Shown: positions 27,862 through 38,031, numbered from the stretch's first letter. The stretch: 64,000 nt of DNA from Lachnospiraceae bacterium C10 (GCA_900100095.1 FMTN01000008.1:91849-155848), one strand, 5' to 3'. Notes: generated from the letters alone by a model not told the origin. A program made the numbers and translations.

Positions 27862-28741
27862 CCATAATTTCCATAGCATGGTGCAGGTTCACAATTTCGA
27901 CGACACTCGGAGCACCGCCATATTCCCCGTCCAACGTCCATGGAACATTCTCCGTCGCTTTCAAAACAAGGTGATCCGCCTGGAAACTGTATACCAGTTC
28001 CGACTCCTCCCTTGGCCCTGCAAGCGTCTGTACAATTTCATTTAATTCGATTGGATTCTTTGGAGCTTTGATCAGCGTAACTTCGAATTTACCGTCCGAC
28101 AATGAAATATCTCCCGGAATAATTCCCTTAATACCGCCAACCGACTTGGTATTGGTAATCATTCCATAGATAAATTCGTCATACAGTACATTCCCGTCGT
28201 ACTCCACCTGCATCCGGTAGGACTTGATATCCCTCAGCTGCTTGATGGCCTCCAACAGGTATGCGGTATGACCGATGGTATTCTTCAGTTGCTGACTGGT
28301 CTGATAGGAGACCTCGGTAAAAATACCAAAGGCCGCTACGTAGACAAAATTAGTTTCGCCAAATTTACCGATATCGATGGCAAGCGGATGACCGGTTGCT
28401 GCAATTTGGGCTGCTTTTAACATGTCCTTATCGATACCCAGGGAATTACCAAAATCATTGGTACTTCCCGCCGGAATATATCCCACCGGTACCTTATGAC
28501 CGGATGACATGATTCCGGTTACAACCTCATCAAGTGTTCCATCCCCACCGGAACAGATGATGCGATCAAAATTCCCCGCTTCCTGTCTTGCCTTGTCTTC
28601 AGCATCCCCTTGATACTGTGTCGCATAGACGGTAACGGTATATCCGGCTTTGATCAGCAGATCCATGATGTCGGAAAGATGATTCTTAATCATCCCTTTG
28701 CCGGAATGTGGATTATAAATGAACAGAAGTTTCATCCCCAT
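27854..28741 (-). CDS. Diacylglycerol/lipid kinase (YegS/DgkB family)
   Basis: Predicted to phosphorylate diacylglycerol or a related lipid, linked to membrane lipid recycling. The family's nucleotide-binding elements are present: FIYNPHSGKGMIKNHLSDI and the glycine-rich CSGGDGTLDEVVTGIM. GYIPAGSTNDFGNSLGI also matches. Starts at 28741 or 28735 are equally plausible (ATG GGG ATG). It follows the crh-like gene by about 30 bp. Product length (about 296) is normal for the family. Confidence 0.9.
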   Translation of the reverse strand: MGMKLLFIYNPHSGKGMIKNHLSDIMDLLIKAGYTVTVYATQYQGDAEDKARQEAGNFDRIICSGGDGTLDEVVTGIMSSGHKVPVGYIPAGSTNDFGNSLGIDKDMLKAAQIAATGHPLAIDIGKFGETNFVYVAAFGIFTEVSYQTSQQLKNTIGHTAYLLEAIKQLRDIKSYRMQVEYDGNVLYDEFIYGMITNTKSVGGIKGIIPGDISLSDGKFEVTLIKAPKNPIELNEIVQTLAGPREESELVYSFQADHLVLKATENVPWTLDGEYGGAPSVVEIVNLHHAMEIMVE

Positions 28742-28770
28742 GAAAAATACCCCAAGCAAATTCCTGTCCC

Positions 28771-29019
28771 TTACTCGGTCAGGAATCTCTCCAGTTCTAC
28801 TACTGCTTTCTCTTCGTCTTCCCCCTCAGCGTCGATGGTTACAGTAGAACCTGATGTCAATACAAGGCTCATCATACCCATGATGCTCTTTGCATTCACT
28901 TTCTTTGTATCCATCTCAAAATACACTTTACTGTTAAACTGATTTGCAAGCTGAACTAAGTGTGCAATCGGTGTTGCCTCCATAGAATTCGACATCTGAA
29001 TGACAACATTTTTCTTCAT
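28771..29019 (-). CDS. Crh-like HPr paralogue lacking the His15 phosphorylation site
   Basis: An 82-residue HPr-fold protein. The regulatory serine region is conserved (NAKSIMGMMSLVL, equivalent to HPr Ser46). At the PTS-active histidine site the normal GxHARPA reads SMEATPIA: the His is Glu and the following Arg is Thr. It therefore should not carry PTS phosphate but could still be phosphorylated on Ser by HprK, as Bacillus Crh is. Its place 4 bp into the whiA 3' end matches the Bacillus rapZ-yvcK-whiA-crh cluster, which lacks yvcK here. Identity as Crh is inferred from these features. Confidence 0.85.
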   Translation of the reverse strand: MKKNVVIQMSNSMEATPIAHLVQLANQFNSKVYFEMDTKKVNAKSIMGMMSLVLTSGSTVTIDAEGEDEEKAVVELERFLTE

Positions 29020-29834
29020 GACTTATCCTCCTGATTTCTGATACGTTCTGCAATCTGACCAATCCTGCGTAATCTATGATTAATCCCTGACTTGCCGATT
29101 GGCGGAGTGGCTCTTTTACCCAATTCTTCCAACGAAAGATCCGGATATTCCAAGCGAAGCAAAGCTGCTTCCCGCAAGTTCTCCGGCAATTGCGTCAGGC
29201 CACCATGGTTCTCGATGCAGGCAATATCTTCTGCCTGCCGCACAGCTGCGGATACCGTCTTATGTATGTTAGCCGCTTCACAGTTGACTTGACGGTTCAC
29301 GGAATTGCGCATATCCTTTAGAATCCTGATATTCTCAAGTTCCATATAGGCCTTTGGCGCACCCATGACACCTAAGATGGTAGCAATTTGCGAACCTTCC
29401 TTCAGATAAACAACATAATGGCCTTTTCGTTCTACTATATGTGGATCGGTGTCAAAGGTACGCATAACGTCACATACCCGTTTCGCCTGGGGCAGCTCAT
29501 GACAAACAATCTCAAAATGATAGGACTTATTCGGATCACTCATAGAGCCCGCAACCAAGAATGCGCCTCGAAGATAAGACTTTCGACAGCATTCCTGCTG
29601 CTCCTCCGGGTGTTCCATGCCATTCTCACTAATACTAATCGTTTTTTTTGATAAAGTAAAGAACTTTCGGCTGATGTCCGTATTGTCGGATGCTATGTAT
29701 ATTTTTTCACCATCGATTTTTTTGTCTTTTTTCCCAAGAAATCCCGTCATCGCAGACAGTTCTGCTGTCTGACAATGGCGGGCTTTGGGGGTGATTACAA
29801 TTAGTTCCTTCTTCACTTCTGAAGAAAAAGACAT
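29016..29834 (-). CDS. whiA: DNA-binding protein WhiA
   Basis: DNA-binding protein of the WhiA family, needed for sporulation or cell division control in Gram-positives. The ATG at 29834 follows AAGGAG and gives 272 residues starting MSFSSEVKKELIVI. It has the LAGLIDADG-like region (CCRKSYLRGAFLVAGSMSDP) and a C-terminal helix-turn-helix (SLEELGKRATPPIGKSGINH). It is 10 bp after rapZ and overlaps the crh-like gene by 4 bp, so translation of the three is likely coupled. Confidence 0.94.
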   Translation of the reverse strand: MSFSSEVKKELIVITPKARHCQTAELSAMTGFLGKKDKKIDGEKIYIASDNTDISRKFFTLSKKTISISENGMEHPEEQQECCRKSYLRGAFLVAGSMSDPNKSYHFEIVCHELPQAKRVCDVMRTFDTDPHIVERKGHYVVYLKEGSQIATILGVMGAPKAYMELENIRILKDMRNSVNRQVNCEAANIHKTVSAAVRQAEDIACIENHGGLTQLPENLREAALLRLEYPDLSLEELGKRATPPIGKSGINHRLRRIGQIAERIRNQEDKS

Positions 29835-29844
29835 GTTAATCTCC

Positions 29845-30723
29845 TTATTTATTTTCTCTTTTATTATCCTTATCGATATCCCTGTGATGGATCGCAAGGC
29901 CATAGGTCTGGCTGTCCTCTGCCAGTTTTGCATAGAGCTGACGGGCCATGGTCACAGAGCGATGCTTGCCTCCTGTACATCCAAAACAGATGACAAGCTG
30001 ATTCTTTCCTTCCCGGATATACTGGGGAATCAAAAATCCGATCAGGTCGGACAGCTTTGCAAGGAACTGATGCGCCTCATCCGCTGCCATTACATAATCT
30101 ACAATTGCCTGGTCGTTCCCTGTAAGGGGTTTCAGTTCCGGGATATAATACGGGTTCGGCAGAAAACGGACATCGAATACAAGGTCTGCGTCCGTCGGGA
30201 TTCCGTACTTGAATCCAAAGGATAACACTGTAATGTTAAGACTCTGATAGGTACTGTTCTCTACCAGGATCCGCTTTAACTCCGCAGTCAGATCCCTTGT
30301 CAGAAGATGGGAGGTGTCTACAATGTAGTCCGCCTTTTCCTTAAGGAACTGCAGAGCCTTACGCTCTGCCCGCAATCCGTCCTCAATCCGCCCTTCTCCG
30401 GAGAGAGGCGGCATACGCCTTGTCTCCTTGTAACGGCGAATCAAAACAGAATCTTCCGCATCCAAAAACAGGATGTCATAGGTCTTTCCGTCGTTTTCCA
30501 GCTCATTAAGGATCTCTTCAAGATGGGACAGAGCCGAACCGTTTCGGATATCAATACCGACTGCAACGTGCTTCATCTCCTTATTGCCTGCTGCCAGCTC
30601 CACAAAGCTTTTCAGCAGTGCAACCGGAAGATTGTCGACACAGTGATATCCCATATCTTCAAGAATCTTAAATGCGGAATGTTTACCCGATCCGGACATT
30701 CCGGTAAGAATCAATAACTTCAC
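29845..30723 (-). CDS. rapZ: RapZ/YvcJ nucleotide-binding protein with altered P-loop
   Basis: P-loop protein that in E. coli binds small RNAs, and in Bacillus (YvcJ) binds nucleotides and affects competence. The 292-residue length is normal, and the C-terminal region with CFGCTGGKHRSVTMARQL is intact. The P-loop reads GMSGSGKHSAF: the residue after Lys, normally Ser or Thr, is His. That residue usually contacts Mg2+, so nucleotide binding may be weakened. The gene overlaps murB by 4 bp and precedes whiA by 10 bp. Confidence 0.92.
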   Translation of the reverse strand: MKLLILTGMSGSGKHSAFKILEDMGYHCVDNLPVALLKSFVELAAGNKEMKHVAVGIDIRNGSALSHLEEILNELENDGKTYDILFLDAEDSVLIRRYKETRRMPPLSGEGRIEDGLRAERKALQFLKEKADYIVDTSHLLTRDLTAELKRILVENSTYQSLNITVLSFGFKYGIPTDADLVFDVRFLPNPYYIPELKPLTGNDQAIVDYVMAADEAHQFLAKLSDLIGFLIPQYIREGKNQLVICFGCTGGKHRSVTMARQLYAKLAEDSQTYGLAIHHRDIDKDNKRENK

Positions 30724-31694
30724 TGTTCTTCCTCTTCCTTTGGGAATTCTCCCAGTAATCTGACCTCAGTTTCAAGATCCACACCGCAGGTGGCCTTTAC
30801 CGCTTTTTGCACCTTACGGATCAGACAGTATACATCGGTTGCCGTAGCATTCCCTTTGTTGATGATAAAACCACTGTGCTTTTCAGAAACGGCTGCTCCG
30901 CCCACAGAGGCTTCCTTCATTCCTGCCTCCTGAATCAACTGCCACGCCGGCATCCGGTTGCTTGCAGCATCTCCGCGTCCCTGGTCAACCCTTCGGAAGG
31001 TGGAACCTGCCGAGCGTTGTCCAATCGGTTGGGAAGCTTTTCGCTTATTCGCATTTTTATCCATGCGGGCAAGAATCACGTCATGATCTTCCCTGGTCAA
31101 AAGGATATCGGCATCGAGAATGATTTCATCCGAAGTCAAAAACCGGCTGGTTCGATAACCCAGCTTCATATCGCGAACACCAACCACCTCGATGGTTCCG
31201 TCCGGCTTAAGAACGGTAACTCTTCGAAGCACATCCTTCATCTCACCGCCATAGGCGCCGGCATTCATCACCACAGCGCCACCAACGGTTCCCGGAATTC
31301 CACTGGCGAATTCAAGGCCGGAAAGCCACTTGCCGGCCGCCTCCCGGGCAACAGAAGGAAGAACCGCCCCGGCTTCCGCCGTTATGACGACCTGTTCCTG
31401 ATCTGTCGGTCCGAGGGTCACCTTGTTCATTCGACTTCCAATGGACAGTACAATGCCGTCAATTCCGCGGTCCGATACCAAAAGGTTACTTCCGTTTCCT
31501 ATTACCGTGCAGGGTATATTCTTTTCTTTCGCATATGCCAGAATGTCTATCAACTCCTGCCTGTTAACAGAAATATAGACTTGTGCCGGACCTCCCACGC
31601 CAAATGTTGTATGACGGGAAAGCGGCTCATTCTCTAAGATTACGGCCCCTTCTCCCAACATCTGTCTAAGGTCTGTTATCACATTGCTGTCCAT
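30720..31694 (-). CDS. murB: UDP-N-acetylenolpyruvoylglucosamine reductase
   Basis: FAD-dependent enzyme that makes UDP-MurNAc in peptidoglycan synthesis. The ATG at 31694 follows GAGGAG, giving 324 residues. The FAD-binding domain includes TTFGVGGPAQVYI and GNGSNLLVSDRGIDG. SGIPGTVGGAVVMNAGAYGG and the catalytic Ser region (RSAGSTFRRVD) are present. After that serine lies an unusual extra stretch of about 8-9 residues (DQGRGDAASNRMPAWQLI), and the usual AG-x-LI motif reads AWQLI. The gene overlaps rapZ and lies 34 bp past an aminopeptidase gene. Confidence 0.92.
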   Translation of the reverse strand: MDSNVITDLRQMLGEGAVILENEPLSRHTTFGVGGPAQVYISVNRQELIDILAYAKEKNIPCTVIGNGSNLLVSDRGIDGIVLSIGSRMNKVTLGPTDQEQVVITAEAGAVLPSVAREAAGKWLSGLEFASGIPGTVGGAVVMNAGAYGGEMKDVLRRVTVLKPDGTIEVVGVRDMKLGYRTSRFLTSDEIILDADILLTREDHDVILARMDKNANKRKASQPIGQRSAGSTFRRVDQGRGDAASNRMPAWQLIQEAGMKEASVGGAAVSEKHSGFIINKGNATATDVYCLIRKVQKAVKATCGVDLETEVRLLGEFPKEEEEQ

Positions 31695-31728
31695 AAGTAG
31701 CTCCTCCTCTGCTCCCCCTGTGGATGAT

Positions 31729-33144
31729 TTATGCATTCTGTAAAAAAGCGATATATCCTAAATAACCCTCGTATAAATCCACCTTGGAGATAATCTCCCA
31801 TGGTGCATGCATATTCAGCACGGCAACGCCACTGTCAATAACAGACATAGCGTAATTACCAAGAATATAAGCGATGGTTCCACCGCCGCCCTGGTCTACC
31901 TTACCAAGTTCTGCTGTCTGGTAGGATACCTTGGCATCGTCAAAGATACGGCGAATCTGTCCCATATACTCTGCGCTTGCATCGTTACTTCCGGACTTTC
32001 CACGGCTTCCGGTGTACTTGTTGAATACAAGACCCTTACCAAAGTATGCAGCGTTCTTCTTCTCCATAACAGACGGGTAGTTCGGATCAAAGGCTGCGGA
32101 TACGTCAGAGGACAGTGCGCAGGAATTTGCCAGGGCACGACGAACATAAAGGTCGCCATCCTTACCCATAGCGTGAAGGACCTCTGCTACTGTATTCTCG
32201 AAGAATCTTGACTCCATACCGGTTGCACCCACAGAGCCGATCTCTTCCTTGTCAACCAGAAGGCAGGCATAGCTGCGCTTTCCAGGTGCTGTATCAAGGA
32301 TTGCCTTGAAGGAAGGGTATGCACATACACGGTCATCATGTCCATATCCCATGATCATGCTACGATCGAATCCGTAGTCTCTTGCCTCACCTGCCGGTAC
32401 AACTTCGATCTCAGCAGATACAAAATCCTCTTCCTCTACATCGTACATGTCTTTTAAAATCTTGAGGATGTTGGCCTTAACAGCTTCCTTCTGCTCTTTC
32501 TGCTCTTTTTCATCTGCGTCGGCTACCGCCTCCTGAAGCGGCATACTTCCGATGAGGACATTTAAGTCTTCACCTTCTACAACAGTACTTCCGTCCTTCT
32601 TTAACTGGTCAGCAGACAGATGAATCAAAAGATCGGATACTCCGAATACCGGATCTCCCGGCTTGTCTCCTACGGATACCTTAACAACGGTATTATCCTT
32701 TTTCACAATCACTCCGTGAAGAGCCAGCGGAAGTGTTACCCACTGGTATTTCTTGATTCCACCGTAGTAGTGGGTATCCAACAAAGCCATTTCTGTATCC
32801 TCATATAAAGGATTCTGCTTCAGATCCATTCTCGGGGAATCGATATGAGCACCTAAAATATTCATACCGTTCTCAAGGTCTTCTTCACCGAGAACGAACA
32901 GTGCCATTCCCTTGCCACGGTTATTGCGATATACCTTATCTCCTGCAGAGAGCTTACCATTCTTGGCGATAACCTCTTCGAGATCAACAAATCCTGCCTT
33001 CTTGGCTTCTGCCTCGAAATAGCTTGTGCATTCACGCTCTGTCTTGTTCTCTGAAATAAATTTACGGTAATCTTCTGCAAATGCCATCAAAGCCTTTTTC
33101 TTGTCGTCTTCTGAGTATTTGCTCCATGCATTTTTACGTTCCAT
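31729..33144 (-). CDS. M18 family aminopeptidase
   Basis: Zinc metallopeptidase releasing N-terminal, often acidic, residues from peptides. The 471-residue protein has the family's metal-ligand segments GAHIDSPRMDLKQNP, LLVDKEEIGSVG and, near the C-terminus, VLNMHAPWEIISKVD. It also contains YGHDDRVCAYPSFKA. The first gene downstream is murB; hprK is 26 bp upstream. Substrate preference is not predictable beyond the family. Confidence 0.93.
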   Translation of the reverse strand: MERKNAWSKYSEDDKKKALMAFAEDYRKFISENKTERECTSYFEAEAKKAGFVDLEEVIAKNGKLSAGDKVYRNNRGKGMALFVLGEEDLENGMNILGAHIDSPRMDLKQNPLYEDTEMALLDTHYYGGIKKYQWVTLPLALHGVIVKKDNTVVKVSVGDKPGDPVFGVSDLLIHLSADQLKKDGSTVVEGEDLNVLIGSMPLQEAVADADEKEQKEQKEAVKANILKILKDMYDVEEEDFVSAEIEVVPAGEARDYGFDRSMIMGYGHDDRVCAYPSFKAILDTAPGKRSYACLLVDKEEIGSVGATGMESRFFENTVAEVLHAMGKDGDLYVRRALANSCALSSDVSAAFDPNYPSVMEKKNAAYFGKGLVFNKYTGSRGKSGSNDASAEYMGQIRRIFDDAKVSYQTAELGKVDQGGGGTIAYILGNYAMSVIDSGVAVLNMHAPWEIISKVDLYEGYLGYIAFLQNA

Positions 33145-33170
33145 TGATGTTGCTCCTTACTATTTATTAC

Positions 33171-34118
33171 TTACTTGTCGCCGCCTCCGGCGATATTGTC
33201 CTGAACTCTGCGATACAGCTCTGCCGCCGCATTGTAGCCCATCTTCTTCTGACGATGGTTGACAGCTGCCGTCTCACAGATAATGGCCAGGTTACGGCCC
33301 GGGCGAATCGGAAGAGAATGACATACCACATCATGTCCAAGAATATCCATGTATTCATCCTCAAGACCAAGTCGATCGTATTCCGTATCCCGATGCCAGT
33401 CTTCTAACTTAATAACTAAATCGATCTCCTGATTATCCTTAACGCACTCTACTCCGTAGAGACTCTTGACATCGATGATTCCAATGCCGCGTAATTCAAT
33501 CAGATGCTTGGTAATCGCCGGAGACGATCCCATTAATGTATGATCGTTGATTCTGCGAATCTCAACCACATCATCCGCTACGAGACGATGTCCTCTGCGC
33601 ACCAGTTCAAGAGCTGCCTCGGATTTACCGATGCCACTTTCTCCTGTGATCAGAAGTCCCTCACCGTATACATCCACCAGTACTCCATGAATGGTGGTGC
33701 AAGGTGCCAGCTCCGCGTTCAATGTGTAAATCAGCTCCGCCTCGAATTCCGATGTTGCACGCTTGGTTCCAAGAATCGGAATATTACATTCCTTGGCAAC
33801 CTGAATCAGAATATCCTCCGGATCAATTCCCCGGCAGATGATCATGCAAGGCAGATCATAGGCAAAAAGCTTATGATAGATCTCAATTCGCTCTTCCTCT
33901 GTCTTATTGCTGTGGAGGTAGGCATACTCTACCATTCCGATCAGCTGGATCCTGTTGGCGTCAAAATGATCATAGAATCCGTTCAGCTGGAGTGCCGGTC
34001 TGTTGATATCCGGAACCCTTACCCGACACTTTGTTAAATCGATTTCCGGTGTATAGTTTTTTAATTGCATCTTCTCAGCGATATCACTGAGCAGTGCACC
34101 CTCTTGTGAAATAGTCAT
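33171..34118 (-). CDS. hprK: HPr kinase/phosphorylase
   Basis: Sensor enzyme of Gram-positive carbon control; phosphorylates HPr or Crh on Ser46 in response to glycolytic intermediates. The ATG at 34118 follows AGGAGGAGG, giving 315 residues. The P-loop is ITGESGIGKSEAALELV and is followed by the capture motif RLVADDVVEI. The C-terminal HprK signature is LPIRPGRNLAIICETAAVN. Its target family member, the Crh-like protein, is encoded 4 kb downstream. Confidence 0.96.
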   Translation of the reverse strand: MTISQEGALLSDIAEKMQLKNYTPEIDLTKCRVRVPDINRPALQLNGFYDHFDANRIQLIGMVEYAYLHSNKTEEERIEIYHKLFAYDLPCMIICRGIDPEDILIQVAKECNIPILGTKRATSEFEAELIYTLNAELAPCTTIHGVLVDVYGEGLLITGESGIGKSEAALELVRRGHRLVADDVVEIRRINDHTLMGSSPAITKHLIELRGIGIIDVKSLYGVECVKDNQEIDLVIKLEDWHRDTEYDRLGLEDEYMDILGHDVVCHSLPIRPGRNLAIICETAAVNHRQKKMGYNAAAELYRRVQDNIAGGGDK

Positions 34119-34177
34119 AACCTCCTCCTTTCGAGCAAATATGCCCATTAGTATAATAATTGGATGGGGTTTTTTTG

Positions 34178-36031
34178 TCAAACTTGCGGGTGCAGAAAAC
34201 GGTAGAGATTCTCGGCCGCTTCCTGATTCATCGACTCGGTCTGTGCCAGTTCCTCCACCGAGGCATTCCGGATAGCCTCTGCACTGACAAAACGCTTCAT
34301 AAGCGCCTTTCTTCTCACCGGTCCGATTCCATCCACATCATCCAGGAAGCTCTTTACCGCTCCCTTGCTTCGAAGCGACCTGTGGTATTCAATGGCAAAA
34401 CGGTGTGCCTCATCCTGTAATCTGGTAATCAGCTTGAATGCCTCACTGCTCCGGTCAATTGGAATCTCTACATTCCGGTAGAACAGGCCTCTCGTTCTGT
34501 GATGGTCATCCTTTACCATTCCACAGACCGGGATGGACAGGGACAACTCCTCCATAACCTCAAGGGCTATATTGACCTGTCCCCTTCCTCCATCCATCAT
34601 GATGACATCCGGAAACCTTGTAAAACTTCCCGTATCCACGGCTTCCCCTGCCTTTTTCTCTTCGATGCCATGCACGAAGCGGCGTGTGAGCACTTCCTTT
34701 AATGAAGCATAATCGTTGGAGCCCACCACCGTCTTGATCTTGAATTTGCGGTAATCACTGCGAAGGGGCTTTCCTTTATCAAACACCACCATGGATCCGA
34801 CGCTTTCGAATCCGTTGGTATTACTGATATCGTAAGCCTCCATTCTCTGGATGCCCGGCAGAGATAAAAGTTCCGACAGCTCCTTCATGGCGCCGATGGT
34901 TCTTCCCTCTTCCCGCTTGATCCTCTCCTTATCCTTTGTCAGAATCATGGATGCGTTCTTCCATGCCAGCTCCACCAGTTTGTTCTTCTGTCCCCGCTTT
35001 GGCATTACCAGATGGACAGCGCTTCCTCTCTTCTGTGTCAGGAACTGTTCCATCATCTCCATGTCGGCAAGTTCTCTTTGCAGGTAAACCTCCTTCGGAA
35101 CAAAGGGGGTTCCGGAATAGAACTGCTGTAAAAAAGTGGACAGCAGGCTGTTTCGATCGTCATCCACACGCACATTCATAAAGAAATGGTCGCGGCCGAT
35201 CATCCTGCCTCCACGAATGAAGAATACTACCACAGCAGCATCCTCTCCATCAATGGCCATGGCAACGATGTCCCGGTCTTCTCCACCGGTATCTGTAATC
35301 TTCTGCTTTTGCACACACTCTTTGGCTGAGGCAATCAGATCCCGGTAGGTCGCCGCCTTTTCAAACTCCATCGCTTCGGCCGCTTCCTGCATCTTCTGTG
35401 TCAATTCCTTCACAACCGGTCCGTCATGCCCGTCTAAAAATTCCATTGCCTGACGGATGTGCTCCATATAATCCGACTCGGAAATCAGATTCTGACAGAC
35501 TCCCGGGCACTGCTTCATATGATAGTTCAGGCAGGCCCGATCCTTTTTCATATCCCGGGGGAACTGCCTGCTACAGGTCCGAAGATGAAAAAGTTTGTTC
35601 ACAAGGTCAATGGTATCCTTCACCGCTTTTGCCGATGTGAAGGGGCCAAAGTAACGACTCTTGTCCTTATGTACAATTCTTGAAAAAAGTACCCTGGGAT
35701 ACGCCTCTCCCAGGGTGACACGGATGTAAGGATAGGTCTTATCATCCCGAAGCATGGTATTGTACTTCGGCCTGTGTTCCTTAATCAGATTATTCTCAAG
35801 AATCAGAGCCTCCAGCTCGGAATCCGTCACAATGTATTCAAAGCGATGGATGTGGGACACCATCTGCCTTTTCTTGATTCCCTCATCATGACTCGGCTGA
35901 AAATACTGATGGACACGCTTTGTCAGGCTCTTCGCCTTACCGACATAGATAATGGCGTCGGTTTTATCATGCATAATATAAACTCCCGGTTGATCCGGGA
36001 GTTTAGCTAATTCATCCTGTATGGAAAACAT
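34178..36031 (-). CDS. uvrC: UvrABC excinuclease subunit C
   Basis: Makes the two incisions in nucleotide-excision repair. The 617-residue protein has the N-terminal GIY-YIG nuclease (PGVYIMHDKTDAIIYVGKAK) and a UVR region near residue 205 (LTQKMQEAAEAMEFEKAATY). The RNase H-like domain includes VIMMDGGRGQVNIALEV, and a C-terminal helix-hairpin-helix is present (DDVDGIGPVRRKALMKRF). The gene is 2 bp after ftsH, so the two are likely cotranscribed. Confidence 0.97.
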   Translation of the reverse strand: MFSIQDELAKLPDQPGVYIMHDKTDAIIYVGKAKSLTKRVHQYFQPSHDEGIKKRQMVSHIHRFEYIVTDSELEALILENNLIKEHRPKYNTMLRDDKTYPYIRVTLGEAYPRVLFSRIVHKDKSRYFGPFTSAKAVKDTIDLVNKLFHLRTCSRQFPRDMKKDRACLNYHMKQCPGVCQNLISESDYMEHIRQAMEFLDGHDGPVVKELTQKMQEAAEAMEFEKAATYRDLIASAKECVQKQKITDTGGEDRDIVAMAIDGEDAAVVVFFIRGGRMIGRDHFFMNVRVDDDRNSLLSTFLQQFYSGTPFVPKEVYLQRELADMEMMEQFLTQKRGSAVHLVMPKRGQKNKLVELAWKNASMILTKDKERIKREEGRTIGAMKELSELLSLPGIQRMEAYDISNTNGFESVGSMVVFDKGKPLRSDYRKFKIKTVVGSNDYASLKEVLTRRFVHGIEEKKAGEAVDTGSFTRFPDVIMMDGGRGQVNIALEVMEELSLSIPVCGMVKDDHHRTRGLFYRNVEIPIDRSSEAFKLITRLQDEAHRFAIEYHRSLRSKGAVKSFLDDVDGIGPVRRKALMKRFVSAEAIRNASVEELAQTESMNQEAAENLYRFLHPQV

Positions 36032-36033
36032 GT

Positions 36034-38031
36034 CTATTCTTCCTCAAACATACTGTCTTCTTTGGATGACTCCTCATCCTCTGACTTTGGCTCTTCCTCG
36101 ATTCCGGTAATCTTACGGAACATATCCATAAACTCCTTACCGGTGATGGTCTCCTTCTCATACAGATAATCGGAAATCTCATCCAAAGCCTTGCGATTCT
36201 CCTTCAAAAGTTCCATCGCACGGTTGTACTGGGTCGTAATAATACCAAGCACTTCCTCGTCAACCTGGCTGGCTGTTGTCTCTCCGCAGAGCATCGATGC
36301 TGAACCGTCCAGATACTGATTCTCGACGGTTGCAAGTCCCATCATACCAAAGCGGTCTGACATACCAAATCTTGTAACCATGTTGCGGGCAATGGATGTT
36401 GCCTTTTCAATATCGTTTGCAGCACCGCTTGTTGATACGTTGAATACCAGCTGCTCTGCTGCACGTCCACCCATGAAGGTAGCAATATCTTCCAAAAGCT
36501 CATCCTTGCTCTGGAGGAATTTCTCCTCCTCCGGAGTCTGAAGGGTATATCCAAGAGCTCCCATCGTACGAGGGACAATGGTGATCTTCTGTACCGGATC
36601 GGTATTCTTCTGAAGGGCGGAAACAAGTGCATGACCCACCTCATGGTAAGAAACGACCTTACGCTCCTTATCACTCATCGGACGGTCCTTCTTCTCTTTT
36701 CCACCGACAGCAACGCGCTCGAAAGCTTCGAACAGATCCGTCTGTGTTACTGCCATTCTGCCGTTCTCTACTGCTAAAATCGCAGCCTCATTGATGATAT
36801 TTGCAAGATCGGATCCCACAAGACCTGCAGAAGCCAGTGCAATGGCATCCAGATCACAGGACTCATCCATCTTAACGTCCTTCGCATGAACCTTTAAGGT
36901 CTCCAGTCGTCCCTTCATATCCGGACGGTCTACGATGATTCTTCGGTCAAAACGACCCGGACGAAGCAGCGCCTTATCCAAAACCTCCGGACGGTTGGTT
37001 GCTGCAAGAATCAGAAGTCCCTTGCTGGTATCAAATCCGTCCATTTCAGCCAGCAGCTGATTCAGTGTCTGCTCACGCTCATCGTTGCCACCGCTTCCAA
37101 AACGAGAATCTCGTGACTTACCGATTGCATCGATCTCATCGATGAAAATGATACATGGCGCCTGCTTCTGTGCCTCACGGAACAGATCACGCACACGGGA
37201 TGCTCCCACACCGACGAACATCTCAACGAAATCAGAACCTGCCAGGGAGAAGAACGGAACACCGGCTTCACCTGCTACTGCCTTTGCCAGCAGTGTCTTA
37301 CCCGTTCCCGGAGGTCCCACAAGCAGCGCTCCCTTTGGAAGCTTTGCTCCGATCTGGGTATACTTGCCCGGATTATGTAAAAAATCCACCACTTCCTGCA
37401 GGGATTCCTTCGCTTCATCCTGACCGGCAACATCTGTAAAGGTCACACCTGTCGACTTCTCCACGTAAACCTTCGCATTGCTCTTACCCACGGAGAATAC
37501 TCCGCCACCACCGGCTCCGCCTCCCATGTGACGCATCAGCATCGCAAAGAGGAACCAGATAATCAAAAGCGGAATTACATAGCTTAATACATTGTAGATC
37601 ATAGCTGAGGTAGAGGAGGAATTACCTCTTGTAATGGTAACATCCTGACGCTTCAGCAGCGGAAGGAGCTCCTCATCCTCTAAATAACCTGTGTAATACG
37701 TAATATCAAGTCTTTGCCCTGTACTCTGAAAATATGCCTCCTGAAGCTTCTTATCCTCTTCATTGGCAAAGAACGTACTGGTTCTTTTTAGCTTCGCATT
37801 AATTCTGCTACCGTCGAATTCAACGCTTCTTACGTCTCCCTCCTCTACGAGGCGATAGAACTTATCGTAGCTAATCTCCCGATTCGTAGATGAACCGATT
37901 CCTTTATAAATTATGCTTACAATAAAAACTGCAACCAAAGAGAAAAGGATGAACATGATGATGGGATTACGATAAGGTGGCTGCTTGCCCCCCTTTGGTC
38001 CCTGTCCGTTATTATTGTTGAAATCTTCCAC
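36034..38031 (-). CDS. ftsH: ATP-dependent zinc metalloprotease FtsH
   Basis: Membrane-bound AAA+ protease for quality control of membrane and short-lived proteins. The 665-residue product starts at a GTG behind GGAGG. Two N-terminal membrane segments ([36 protein letters not shown]) flank an external domain. AAA motifs include [34 protein letters not shown] and [16 protein letters not shown]. The protease HExxH is in [15 protein letters not shown]. The C-terminus is acidic. The gene has its own promoter. Confidence 0.98.
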   Translation of the reverse strand: MEDFNNNNGQGPKGGKQPPYRNPIIMFILFSLVAVFIVSIIYKGIGSSTNREISYDKFYRLVEEGDVRSVEFDGSRINAKLKRTSTFFANEEDKKLQEAYFQSTGQRLDITYYTGYLEDEELLPLLKRQDVTITRGNSSSTSAMIYNVLSYVIPLLIIWFLFAMLMRHMGGGAGGGGVFSVGKSNAKVYVEKSTGVTFTDVAGQDEAKESLQEVVDFLHNPGKYTQIGAKLPKGALLVGPPGTGKTLLAKAVAGEAGVPFFSLAGSDFVEMFVGVGASRVRDLFREAQKQAPCIIFIDEIDAIGKSRDSRFGSGGNDEREQTLNQLLAEMDGFDTSKGLLILAATNRPEVLDKALLRPGRFDRRIIVDRPDMKGRLETLKVHAKDVKMDESCDLDAIALASAGLVGSDLANIINEAAILAVENGRMAVTQTDLFEAFERVAVGGKEKKDRPMSDKERKVVSYHEVGHALVSALQKNTDPVQKITIVPRTMGALGYTLQTPEEEKFLQSKDELLEDIATFMGGRAAEQLVFNVSTSGAANDIEKATSIARNMVTRFGMSDRFGMMGLATVENQYLDGSASMLCGETTASQVDEEVLGIITTQYNRAMELLKENRKALDEISDYLYEKETITGKEFMDMFRKITGIEEEPKSEDEESSKEDSMFEEE

